Numbered from the stretch's first letter, positions 1-6,127 are shown. The stretch is DNA of 6,787 nucleotides from Hyphomicrobiales bacterium (GCA_016201085.1 JACQDO010000443.1:1-6787); one strand, 5' to 3'. A program made the numbers and translations. The notes: generated from the sequence alone by a model not told the origin.

Positions 1-427
1 ATTGCAGCAGGATTTCATTGGAGCGGCGCACAATATCTTCGCCGACACGATCGGGATAGGCGCAGCCGCAGCCGGCGCCGATGTCGTCGGCGCGCGCGAT
101 CTCGGTCTCGACATTGCCGCGCAGCGCGCGATGCGAGCTAACGCCTTGCTCGATGGCGTCGAACCATTCCGGCTCGGCGTCGAACCAGTGGAAATCGCCG
201 TTGAACACGATAATCGGTGCTACGCGTTCCGCCGCCGCCAAAGTTTCGAGCACGGTCAGCGCGGCCAGATTGCCGTAGAGGCCGCCGACCACATACAGCG
301 TCACGGCGGCAAAATCCGGCGCGCGTACGAACACGGTAGGCGAATAGGTATAGTCGACCGGGCAGACCCGGCCGGCTTGACCCGCTTCCGCTGCGCGGCC
401 TGTCTGCCTGCGGAGGGCGCCGCTCAT
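1..427 (-). CDS. Divergent metallophosphoesterase-like protein, partial (C-terminus outside window)
   Basis: The reading frame starts with ATG at 427-425, overlapping the arsS stop codon (ATGA), and is open to the left edge, giving 142 visible residues. The layout resembles a calcineurin-like phosphoesterase: GGLYGN at residues 48-53 sits where the family has its first metal motif (DxHGN), NGDFHWFD at 76-83 where GDxxD is expected, and RGNVETE at 103-109 where GNH(D/E) is expected. Several canonical ligands are changed: Gly for the first Asp, Phe-His in the GDxxD loop, and Val for the His of GNH. A GCGC pair of cysteines lies at 119-122. I recall this type of protein as a common companion directly downstream of arsS in alphaproteobacteria; its substrate is unknown to me. 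The overlap implies translational coupling and a role linked to organoarsenical metabolism (inference). It may be a phosphoesterase with altered metal use or a non-catalytic member. Confidence 0.75.
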   Translation of the reverse strand, partial: MSGALRRQTGRAAEAGQAGRVCPVDYTYSPTVFVRAPDFAAVTLYVVGGLYGNLAALTVLETLAAAERVAPIIVFNGDFHWFDAEPEWFDAIEQGVSSHRALRGNVETEIARADDIGAGCGCAYPDRVGEDIVRRSNEILLQ

Positions 428-1395
428 TCCGCCGCCTCTTTCAGCGCGCCGGCGCAGCTCGAGCCTTGCCCGGCGGTGCAGCCATAGCAGTGGCCGGCGA
501 CGCGGATCGGGTTGCCATCGAGGCTGTCATCGAGCAAGTCCGACAGATGCAGGCGTTCTTTACGGCCGCGCCGCAACGGCAGATCGAGCATCTGGTTGAA
601 GTCGCAGTCATAGACGAAGCCCCGCCAATCGACCGAGATCAAATTGCGGCACATCACGCCGTCGAGATTGGCGTCGAGATGCGCCTCGCGCAGCAGATCG
701 ATATAGCCGTCGAACTCGCCTTTGGTGACGAGCGCGGAGCCGAAGCGCTGGATCGGCATGTTGGCCAGCACATAGAGCTTGTCGAACACGATGCCGTATC
801 GCTGCCCGAGCACGCGCTTGTAGTCGGCCTCAAGCGAACCTTGCGCCGGCGGCAGCGCCGGGCCTTGCGGATTGTAGACCAGATTGAGCGTGAGCGCCGG
901 GTCGCGGCCGTAGCCGAGCGCGTTGAGCTTGCGCAAGGCCCGGATCGAACCGTCGAAAACGCCCTTGCCACGCTGGCGTTCGACATTGTCCTGCAAATAG
1001 CAGGGCATCGACGCCACCACCTCGACTCGCTGCTCGCTCAGGAATTCGGCGAGGTCTTCCTGCCCGGGCTGCTGCAATATGGTGAGATTGCAGCGGTCCA
1101 TCACCTTGGCGCCGAGCGCGCGCGCGCCGCGCACCAGCCGGCGAAAGTGCGCGTTGAGCTCGGGCGCGCCACCGGTGATGTCGAGCGTCGGAATGCGGCG
1201 GCGCCGGATGAATTCCAGCACGACGTCGGCGACCGCTCCGGACATTGCCTCGGTCCGCGTCGGGCCGGCATTGACGTGGCAGTGGAAACAGGACTGGTTG
1301 CAGCGGTAGCCGACATTGACCTGCAATGTGTCGAGCCTGCCGCGGCGGATCGGTGGAAACGGAATCTTGTCGAGCAGAGGCAGCGTGTCGCGCAT
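424..1395 (-). CDS. arsS: Arsenosugar biosynthesis radical SAM protein ArsS
   Basis: The protein has 323 residues from the ATG at 1395-1393. The N-terminal segment IRRGRLDTLQVNVGYRCNQS leads into the radical SAM cluster motif CxxxCxxC at C32, C36 and C39, followed by HVNAGP. GGAPEL at 75-80 corresponds to the GGE-like SAM-binding strand. The C-terminal region carries the DUF3641-type cysteines: C249, C264, and the terminal CYGCTAGQGSSC (C303, C306, C314), which probably bind a second cluster. In characterised members ArsS attaches a 5'-deoxyadenosyl group from SAM to a dimethylated arsenic species, giving the precursor of arsenosugars. The cytoplasmic enzyme normally works after the methyltransferase ArsM, which is absent here. 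An in-frame TTG at 1419 would add eight residues, but GAGGA five bases before the ATG and the usual N-terminus of the family favour 1395. It is coupled to the downstream phosphoesterase by ATGA. Arsenite-responsive control is possible, but I see no clear ArsR operator. Confidence 0.93.
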   Translation of the reverse strand: MRDTLPLLDKIPFPPIRRGRLDTLQVNVGYRCNQSCFHCHVNAGPTRTEAMSGAVADVVLEFIRRRRIPTLDITGGAPELNAHFRRLVRGARALGAKVMDRCNLTILQQPGQEDLAEFLSEQRVEVVASMPCYLQDNVERQRGKGVFDGSIRALRKLNALGYGRDPALTLNLVYNPQGPALPPAQGSLEADYKRVLGQRYGIVFDKLYVLANMPIQRFGSALVTKGEFDGYIDLLREAHLDANLDGVMCRNLISVDWRGFVYDCDFNQMLDLPLRRGRKERLHLSDLLDDSLDGNPIRVAGHCYGCTAGQGSSCAGALKEAAE

Positions 1396-1399
1396 CGGG

Positions 1400-1405
1400 T
1401 TCCTC
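1400..1405 (-). promoter_or_regulatory. Ribosome binding site that decides the arsS start
   Basis: On the minus strand GAGGAA precedes the ATG at 1395, with GAGGA five bases from it. This is the best Shine-Dalgarno match in the area. The alternative TTG start at 1419 has no comparable site. Confidence 0.7.
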
Positions 1406-1881
1406 GATTTCGCCGCCAACTTGCCACGAGCGCCGCGCCCGCGTCACCCCACGCGCGATAACTTTGGGACAAAATGTTGTGAAAGTATTCTGAGTATTCT
1501 CCATAGTCGTCCCCGCTAGCGCGCGGAGCGCGGTTGCGTTTGTTATCGCGCTCATTCATCGATCCAAGCGTTCGACCAGCGGCGCAGCGATACGCCATCG
1601 CCAGCATAATTGACCTGCTCCGGGAGGCCGGCTCCATTTTCGTTTCCTTCAAAAGGATGCCTCAGCCGAGCCAAGGTGAGGGATGAAGAAATAGGAATAT
1701 AAACGTCTAAAACGGGGGTCGCGGTCCGGTTTGAAATCGGCGTAAATTTAATAGATCAGAGTTGAAGATAACAATCTCCGGCGATTATACGTTTGAGACA
1801 CGTGAATATAATTTACAAAATTATTTTGATGAATTGCAATGAAACTAGGCTCGCGCTTATGACCTCATAACCAAACATGAA
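1406..1881. other. Gene-poor intergenic region between arsS and the small plus-strand gene
   Basis: This is the main part of a stretch of about 540 bases with no convincing gene. From 1406 to about 1680 it is GC-rich like the genes. From about 1681 to 1935 it turns AT-rich, with many A/T runs, and is the likely site of divergent promoters. I see a 9-base near-tandem repeat at 1484-1501 (AGTATTCTG then AGTATTCTC) and a repeated ATGAATTGC at 1829-1837 and 1877-1885. A minus-strand frame opens at ATG 1637 behind a good AAGGA site, but it runs out of frame into arsS without its own stop and I do not call it a gene. No tRNA, rRNA or transposase remnant is visible. Confidence 0.5.
1784..1812. promoter_or_regulatory. 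Possible divergent promoter or operator with inverted TATAAT boxes
   Basis: ATTATACGT at 1784-1792 faces ACGTGAATATAAT at 1800-1812 across a 7-base spacer. The result is an imperfect inverted repeat holding a perfect -10 hexamer (TATAAT) on each strand, the minus copy at 1784-1789 and the plus copy at 1807-1812. Neither has a recognisable -35 box at 16-18 bases. It lies between the minus-strand arsS and the plus-strand small gene, so a shared regulatory role is possible. In an AT-rich stretch such matches can also arise by chance. Confidence 0.25.
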
Positions 1882-1910
1882 TTGCGTTATGCCCATTTTC
1901 ATTTTTTAAT
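1882..1910 (+). promoter_or_regulatory. Candidate promoter of the 56-residue protein gene
   Basis: TTGCGT at 1882-1887 and TTTAAT at 1905-1910 are separated by 17 bases. The -10 matches the sigma-70 consensus at five of six positions; the -35 matches only the TTG. Transcription would begin near 1917, leaving a leader of about 20 bases that contains the purine-rich ribosome binding site. Confidence 0.35.
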
Positions 1911-1935
1911 TTTGTCCGAGAAATGGGGGGACGTC

Positions 1936-2106
1936 ATGACTTTCAGCCGGCAAGACACCTGCGATTTCATCGCCGAACAGGCGGAGGAACTGAGCAAACT
2001 GGCTGCCGCTAAAGGCCTCGACACGTTGAGCTACATGCTTCGCGTTGCGATGAGTGAGGCGGAAAATCAGAAAACCGCTCACGTAAAGCGGAAAAAAGTC
2101 GCCTGA
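1936..2106 (+). CDS. Small conserved-type hypothetical protein, 56 aa
   Basis: This is a 56-residue protein beginning MTFSRQDTCDFIAEQAEELS and ending in a lysine/arginine-rich tail (VKRKKVA). Residues 7-45 look mostly helical (FIAEQAEELSKLAAA, then LSYMLRVAMSEAE), with an amphipathic pattern that could pack against a partner. There is no signal peptide, membrane segment or cysteine motif; the single Cys is residue 9. The ATG at 1936 is preceded at five bases by a run of six G (1925-1930). A longer in-frame TTG start at 1882 would add 18 residues rich in His and Phe and lacks a good site, so I reject it. Similar short acidic-helical proteins with a D-T-L-x-Y-x-L core occur in Bradyrhizobium-type genomes, as I remember them, but no function is known to me. 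The gene stands alone on the plus strand and ends just before a terminator-like hairpin. Confidence 0.75.
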   Translation: MTFSRQDTCDFIAEQAEELSKLAAAKGLDTLSYMLRVAMSEAENQKTAHVKRKKVA

Positions 2107-2133
2107 CATTATCGGTCGAGCGAGCGAAGGCCC

Positions 2134-2155
2134 GGGCCTCAGCGTCGGGGCTTTT
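2134..2155 (+). terminator. Probable intrinsic terminator after the small gene
   Basis: GGGCCTC at 2134-2140 can pair with GGGGCTT at 2147-2153 around a six-base loop (AGCGTC), using some G-U pairs, and the stem runs into TTTT at 2152-2155. It lies 28 bases after the small gene's stop codon, between two convergent genes. The T run is short, so this is a weak-to-moderate terminator. Confidence 0.5.
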
Positions 2156-2243
2156 CATTGGCCGGCGCGGCCTGCCACTGTTCCGGCATCGTTAAAACGA
2201 CAGATATTTCCCAAAGCCGATCGGTCGCGCTTGCCGCCGCCGC

Positions 2244-3026
2244 TCAGCGCGCCAAGGCGCTGGCGACCGGCGATTCCACGCCGATGCGGCCGAAGCCCGG
2301 CAGCTTCAGGCCGGGATGGCGCAGGTCGAGCCCGGCGACCAAGCCGAGCAAATTGAGCTCGACGCCCTCGACCCAGCCGAGCTTGATCGCGGCATAGCCG
2401 TTCAGATTGAGCTCCACGCCGGTGCCGCTGTCGGTGCGGCCGGCATAAAAGCCGGCGCGGTAGTCGCGACCGACGGCGTTCGGCGGCAGCGCCAGGCCAA
2501 GTTCCGTCACCTCGCGTAGCACCGCGGCGGTGAAGCTGTTGCTGTTCGGTCCCGGCCAGATGCGGTAATCGCCGGCGTGGGCGAAGCGATAGTCGTGCAC
2601 CGCCGCCTCGATTTTCGGGATCAGCCGTTCGGCGTCGGCACCGGACACATCGGCAATCGCCACCGGCATATTGCCGTACCAGCGCCCGTCTGCCGGCCAG
2701 CCGTTCACCCGCACCGGATTGCCCCAGCCGACCACGTCGTAGCGTGTCCACTCCCGGGCGTTTGCGCGCTTGAGCACGATCCAGCTATGCACCGAGAACA
2801 CGCCCATCCAGCCGCCGGTGGTGCCGGTGAAGACGATGACGCGGGCGGACTTGAATTCTTCGGCGGGCGGCAGCGTGCCGGTGCTCGACCAGTCGGCGTT
2901 GCGCCACGAACGCGGTTCGTTGCCCAGCGCGTAGAAGGCGGCGCGGGCAATGATGGGGGCGAGAAAAAGCGTGAAAAGCACAAGCGTGATGAGGGTGCGG
3001 CGGGGCAGGCGTCTGAACATGGTCAT
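2244..3026 (-). CDS. DUF3750 family protein, membrane-anchored or exported
   Basis: The product has 260 residues. An N-terminal stretch with basic residues (MFRRLPRR) followed by a hydrophobic segment at about 12-32 (LITLVLFTLFLAPIIARAAF) indicates a membrane anchor or uncleaved signal, placing the rest outside the cytoplasm. The body matches DUF3750 as I know it: VFSVHSWIVLK at about 76-86, VVGWG at 98-102, RWYGN at 115-119, then the signature IWPGPNSNSF at 156-165, and a C-terminal half with GVELNLNGY. The conserved His80, Trp157 and Asn161/163 suggest an active or binding site, but no activity is established for the family to my knowledge. ATG codons at 3026 and 3020 are both possible starts and neither has a clear Shine-Dalgarno sequence. 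It follows the beta-helix gene after 42 bases on the same strand and may be cotranscribed with it. Confidence 0.87.
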   Translation of the reverse strand: MTMFRRLPRRTLITLVLFTLFLAPIIARAAFYALGNEPRSWRNADWSSTGTLPPAEEFKSARVIVFTGTTGGWMGVFSVHSWIVLKRANAREWTRYDVVGWGNPVRVNGWPADGRWYGNMPVAIADVSGADAERLIPKIEAAVHDYRFAHAGDYRIWPGPNSNSFTAAVLREVTELGLALPPNAVGRDYRAGFYAGRTDSGTGVELNLNGYAAIKLGWVEGVELNLLGLVAGLDLRHPGLKLPGFGRIGVESPVASALAR

Positions 3027-3068
3027 GAATATATAGCAGCGTTCGGGGCCGAAACGTGGCAGCGGCGC

Positions 3069-4379
3069 TTAACTCACCTGATTGCCGCTGATCCGCAGGT
3101 GCGGATAGCGCTCGGCGCCGGCCAGCGCCAGGTCGCCGGTCACCGCCTTGTGCCATTCCATGCCGACGATGGCGCCGTGCCTGCTGCCGGCGAGCACGTT
3201 GCCCGCAATGACGGCGCGGCCGGCGCCGGGCACGACCGAGACCATGACGCCGATGCCGGAGTGGCGCACCGTGTTGCCACTGACCGTGACGTCGCGCAGG
3301 TAGGGCCCCCAGCCGGCGCTGATGCCGGCGGTCGCCGCATTCTCGATGGTATTGCCGCTCACCGTGGCGTCGGCCTCGACGCCGATGCCGACGCCGCTGC
3401 CTTTATCGTCTGCGCGCGCGCGGATGTTACGCAGGGTATTGTTGCGCACCATGGCGAGCCGGCCGCCTTCCTTGAAGTTGGTCACCGAAATGCCGGCGCG
3501 GGCGCCGTCGATCACGTTGTCGGCGATCAGTGCGTTCTGGAATTCGAACTCGGAATAGATCGCGACCTCTTCCAGCGCGGCGCAGTCATTGCCAACGATC
3601 TGGATGTGCGAAGCGGAGTTGCCGCGGATTGCGGAGAACGCGGCGTTGCGAATCCGGTTGCCGCGCACGATCACATTGGCGGCGCGGTACACATTGATGG
3701 CGTTGCCGTTCTGGCCGGTGCCGCCGGCACGCGCAAAAGTGTCCTCGATGCGATTGTCGGCGATCAGGCTGTCGTCGCGGCGCTTCTCGTTTTGCCAGAC
3801 GCGAATGCCGCCGTTGCCGGAACCGCGAATGCTGTTGGCGGTGATAGAAACGCCACGGCTGTCGATACAGAACAGCGCATTGTCCGCGGCGCCGACGATG
3901 CTGTTGCGCGCCACCTCGCCATCGCACCCTTCCAGCGCGATGGCGTTGCCGCCGGCGTCCAGGATGGCGCAGTCGGCCAGGCGCAGGCCGTTCGTCGTAT
4001 TGCAATGCACGAGGCCGCGCCGTTCGGGGAGCGGGCGCTTGCCGCCTTCGAGCGTAAGGCCTTCGAGCGCAATGCCGTCGGCGTGCTCGCTGGACAGCAG
4101 CGAGGGACCGCGCGTCAATATCAGCCGGGTGGCGCCGCGCAGGCCGGCGACATGGGCGCCGGACGGCAGCTTGAGGTCGCCGGCGCGATAGATGCCGGGC
4201 GCCAGCATCAGCGGTACACGCTGGCTCGCCGCCTCCCAGATCGCGCCTTGCAGTTTGCGGCTCTGGTCGTCGGGTGCACCTGGACGCAGGCCGAACTGCG
4301 CGGCGTCGAGCCCATAGGCCGACAAAGGCGCGGCGAGGAGGGCGACACCGGCGAGCAGTGTGCGGCGATCGATCGGCAT
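3069..4379 (-). CDS. Tat-exported right-handed beta-helix repeat protein (TIGR03808 type)
   Basis: The protein has 436 residues. The N-terminus MPIDRRTLLAGVALLAAPLS carries a twin-arginine motif (R5-R6, RRTLL) and a hydrophobic stretch ending near AYG at 21-23, which predicts Tat export to the periplasm. Residues 36-80 (DDQSRKLQGAIWEAA, APGIYRAGDLKLPSG) resemble the cap found at the start of pectate-lyase-like folds. From about 100 to 435 there are repeating turns of about 20-25 residues with asparagine-ladder motifs such as ITANSI, IADNRI, VRGNRI, IVGNDC, IADNVI, VSGNTI and IAGNVL, the hallmark of a parallel beta-helix. Family members are annotated as TAT-translocated repetitive proteins; a carbohydrate-related role is plausible but unproven, and I see no catalytic triad to name. 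The start must include the RR motif, so ATG 4379 is firm even though a hairpin replaces the ribosome binding site. It begins 23 bases after pcp. Confidence 0.9.
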   Translation of the reverse strand: MPIDRRTLLAGVALLAAPLSAYGLDAAQFGLRPGAPDDQSRKLQGAIWEAASQRVPLMLAPGIYRAGDLKLPSGAHVAGLRGATRLILTRGPSLLSSEHADGIALEGLTLEGGKRPLPERRGLVHCNTTNGLRLADCAILDAGGNAIALEGCDGEVARNSIVGAADNALFCIDSRGVSITANSIRGSGNGGIRVWQNEKRRDDSLIADNRIEDTFARAGGTGQNGNAINVYRAANVIVRGNRIRNAAFSAIRGNSASHIQIVGNDCAALEEVAIYSEFEFQNALIADNVIDGARAGISVTNFKEGGRLAMVRNNTLRNIRARADDKGSGVGIGVEADATVSGNTIENAATAGISAGWGPYLRDVTVSGNTVRHSGIGVMVSVVPGAGRAVIAGNVLAGSRHGAIVGMEWHKAVTGDLALAGAERYPHLRISGNQVS

Positions 4380-4380
4380 A

Positions 4381-4395
4381 GGCGCAGTTTGCGCC
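4381..4395 (-). promoter_or_regulatory. Perfect hairpin directly before the beta-helix gene start codon
   Basis: On the minus strand GGCGCA-AAC-TGCGCC forms a six-base-pair stem with a three-base loop. It ends one base before the ATG at 4379 and begins seven bases after the pcp stop codon. It occupies the position of a Shine-Dalgarno site and no such site is visible. It could limit ribosome access or mark the end of pcp; there is no T run to make it a standard terminator. Confidence 0.45.
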
Positions 4396-4402
4396 GAGGA
4401 GG

Positions 4403-5005
4403 TTAACGCCGCGCTGCCATGGTTAGAGCCGTCAGGACGTGCCTGCCGGCGCGCGCCAGGTCGTGGGGCTTAAGCCCGTTGCTGCCGCGCCGCATCGGCG
4501 GAATATGGATGAAGGCCGCCAGTCGCGGGCCGTTGTTGCGCGCTGCCGCCTCAGTGGCGCGCCAGCACAGGTAATTGCACAGATAGTCGCCGGCATCGCG
4601 CGACAGCCTGGCGGGAACCTGCGCCTTCCGCAGCGCCGCAAGCAACGCGCGAGCGGGGGCGCGCATCGTCATCGTCGCCCGCGCGCCAGGAACGATGCTG
4701 CGCCGTTGCAGCGTCTTGCCGCCGACATCGGGCCGCACCGACACCACGTTGCGCGCCAGCGTCTCGACGCGCAGCAGGCGCGCCCGTGTCGCCAGCCCGA
4801 ACATCAGCAGCGCGTCCGGTTTGTGTTGCTTGAGCAATTTTGGCAGGTCTCGATCGACGGCGGCATAGTCGGTCATGAACACGTGTGCGACCAGTTTCAC
4901 GCTCGGCTGGCGGGTCGAGCGCTTGAGTGCACGCACCAAGGGACCGGTCGGGTTGACCGGCGCGCCGGGGAAAGGCCCGAAGCCGGTGAGGAGGATGGTG
5001 GGCAT
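4403..5005 (-). CDS. pcp: Pyrrolidone-carboxylate peptidase (pyroglutamyl peptidase I, family C15)
   Basis: The protein has 200 residues, close to the usual 200-220 of bacterial pyroglutamyl peptidase I, a cytoplasmic cysteine peptidase that removes N-terminal pyroglutamate from peptides. The N-terminus ILLTGFGPFPGAPVNPT is the typical opening of the family. The three catalytic residues are in place: E81 in RVETLARN, C143 in DAGDYLCNYLCW, and H167 in FIHIPP. DAGDYLCN corresponds to the DAGxxxCN motif, and FGLATRAR at 69-76 to the GxAxxR loop. The ATG at 5005 is followed at once by the conserved beta-strand, so the start is sound, though only a weak purine stretch (GGATAGG) precedes it. The gene is separated from meaB by 129 bases that contain a palindromic repeat, and is followed after 23 bases by the beta-helix gene. 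It may have its own promoter or depend on read-through across the repeat. Confidence 0.93.
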   Translation of the reverse strand: MPTILLTGFGPFPGAPVNPTGPLVRALKRSTRQPSVKLVAHVFMTDYAAVDRDLPKLLKQHKPDALLMFGLATRARLLRVETLARNVVSVRPDVGGKTLQRRSIVPGARATMTMRAPARALLAALRKAQVPARLSRDAGDYLCNYLCWRATEAAARNNGPRLAAFIHIPPMRRGSNGLKPHDLARAGRHVLTALTMAARR

Positions 5006-5024
5006 CGGCGGAATACCTATCCAC

Positions 5025-5129
5025 TGTCGTCCCCGCGAAAGCGGGGACCCATACGCTGCAGCCTATCGATAGCGCACGGCGTATGGGTCCCGGCTCGCGC
5101 TCGCTGACGCTCGCTTGGCCGGGACGACA
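5025..5129. repeat. Palindromic extragenic repeat, 105 bp
   Basis: The outer arms are exact: TGTCGTCCC at 5025-5033 and GGGACGACA at 5121-5129. Inside are a small hairpin CCCCGC-gaaa-GCGGGG (5031-5046), long arms GGACCCATACGC (5045-5056) and GCGTATGGGTCC (5079-5090) around the palindrome CTATCGATAG (5063-5072), and a second hairpin with TCCCGGC (5088-5094) against GCCGGGA (5118-5124). Its translations give SSPRKRGPI and VWVPAFAGTT, the well-known signature of a family of dispersed intergenic repeats in alphaproteobacteria. It carries no gene and I see no target-site duplication. Lying between meaB and pcp, it would form strong structure in a read-through transcript and may reduce expression of pcp or stabilise the upstream message (inference). 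Confidence 0.85.
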
Positions 5130-5134
5130 ATTGT

Positions 5135-5956
5135 TCACACCCCGAGCAGTTGCGCGATCTCCTCCACCGCCAGCGTCGGCGCCAGTCTGCCGGCGGCGAC
5201 CGCGGTTTCCGCCTGTTTGAGCTTGGCGCGCACCGCCGGATCGCTGCGCAGGCGAGCGGTGAGGCGCTCCTCCAGCATAGTCCACATCCATTTCACCTGC
5301 TGCTCGCGCCGGCGCGCAGCCAATTCGCCCGAGGCGGTCATCTTCTCCTTGTGCGCCAGCACCTGGCTCCAAAGCTGCGCGATGCCGGTGCCGGTCTGCG
5401 CCGAATAGGTCAGCACCGGCGGCGACCAGGTCGCCGAATGCGGCGTCAGGATGTTGAGCGCGGCGCGATAATCCGCCGCCGCCAGATTGGCGCGCTGGAT
5501 ATTGTCGCCGTCGGCTTTGTTGACCGCGATCATGTCGGCCAATTCGACGATGCCTTTCTTGAGGCCCTGCAACTCGTCGCCGGCGCCGGGCAGCATCATC
5601 ACCAGGAAGAAGTCGGTCATGTCGGCCACCGCCGTCTCCGACTGGCCGATGCCGACCGTCTCCACCATCACCACATCGTAGCCGGCGGCCTCGCACACCA
5701 GCATGGTCTCGCGCGTCTTGGCGGCGACGCCGCCGAGCGTGCCGGAAGCGGGCGAGGGGCGTATGAAGGCGTTCGGATCGCTCGCCAGCCGCGCCATGCG
5801 CGTCTTGTCGCCGAGGATCGAGCCGCCGGTGCGCGTCGAGGACGGATCGACCGCCAGCACCGCGACCTTGTGGCCGAGGCCGGTGAGATAACTGCCGAGC
5901 GCATCGATGGTGGTGGATTTGCCGGCGCCGGGCGCGCCGGTGATGCCGAGCCGCAC
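5135..5956 (-). CDS. meaB: Open 3' part of meaB encoding the intact GTPase domain
   Basis: Nine codons after the in-frame TAA a GTG at 5956 opens a frame of 273 residues that holds every nucleotide-binding motif and the C-terminal helical/dimerisation arm ([18 protein letters not shown] and onward). If ribosomes restart here, the product would be a MeaB lacking only the N-terminal helical segment that packs on the G domain. No good Shine-Dalgarno sequence precedes this GTG, so efficient translation is doubtful unless termination at TAA feeds reinitiation nearby. This entry overlaps the full interrupted gene and records the part that a gene finder would call as MeaB. Confidence 0.5.
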   Translation of the reverse strand: MRLGITGAPGAGKSTTIDALGSYLTGLGHKVAVLAVDPSSTRTGGSILGDKTRMARLASDPNAFIRPSPASGTLGGVAAKTRETMLVCEAAGYDVVMVETVGIGQSETAVADMTDFFLVMMLPGAGDELQGLKKGIVELADMIAVNKADGDNIQRANLAAADYRAALNILTPHSATWSPPVLTYSAQTGTGIAQLWSQVLAHKEKMTASGELAARRREQQVKWMWTMLEERLTARLRSDPAVRAKLKQAETAVAAGRLAPTLAVEEIAQLLGV

Positions 5957-6124
5957 CGCATGGCCGGTCGCCGGCAGCAGTTACTGCACCAGCCGATGCG
6001 CGGCCATGCGGTGATCGGCGCGCATGCTCTCGATCAGCGTGATGGCGCGCGCCAATGTCGCGCGTTCGCCTGCGCGAATGCCGCGGGCGAGGTCGATCGG
6101 TTTGGCCGTGCGCGACGCCATCAT
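5135..6124 (-). pseudogene. meaB: meaB (methylmalonyl-CoA mutase-associated GTPase) interrupted by an in-frame stop
   Basis: Reading from ATG 6124 the frame encodes a complete MeaB/ArgK-type P-loop GTPase of 329 positions, the normal length, except that codon 48 (bases 5983-5981) is TAA. The first 47 codons give the expected helical N-terminus (DLARGIRAGERATLARAITL, then AAHRLVQ), and after the stop the frame continues [15 protein letters not shown] without any shift. MeaB homologues normally have Glu at this point (LVQELLPATG), so one G-to-T change from GAA explains the stop. Downstream motifs are intact: Walker A GAPGAGKS at about 63-70, [10 protein letters not shown] at 154-163, [20 protein letters not shown] at 202-205 and SAQTG at 241-245. 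MeaB guards and loads the B12-dependent mutase whose 3' end lies upstream. The gene starts three bases after the lipoprotein stop. Mutation, reinitiation and sequencing error all remain possible. Confidence 0.82.
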
Positions 6125-6127
6125 GTG

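Noticed and set aside
1396..1419. TTG start giving eight extra residues on ArsS
   Set aside because: No ribosome binding site is seen there, and GAGGA sits at the right distance from the ATG at 1395.
466..1461. 331-codon open frame on the plus strand
   Set aside because: It mirrors arsS, whose cysteine motifs and family match are unmistakable on the minus strand.
1882..1935. TTG start giving an 18-residue extension of the small plus-strand protein
   Set aside because: The ATG at 1936 has a strong G-rich ribosome binding site, and the extension overlaps the candidate promoter and looks like translated AT-rich leader.
3069..4379. Tandem DNA repeat array in the beta-helix gene
   Set aside because: The repetition is at the protein level (asparagine-ladder coils); the DNA units are too divergent to be a true tandem repeat.
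2577..4406. 609-codon open frame on the plus strand
   Set aside because: It lies antisense to DUF3750 and the beta-helix gene, is low in complexity (Ala/Gly/Arg/His/Asp rich) and has no family features; it is a by-product of high GC third positions on the real strand.
5025..5129. Insertion sequence or CRISPR repeat
   Set aside because: It is a single palindromic unit with no transposase, no target duplication that I can see and no spacer-repeat series.
4551..5696. 381-codon minus-strand frame crossing meaB, the repeat and pcp
   Set aside because: It runs out of frame through two recognised genes and through the palindromic repeat; the VWVPAFAGTT segment only reflects that repeat.
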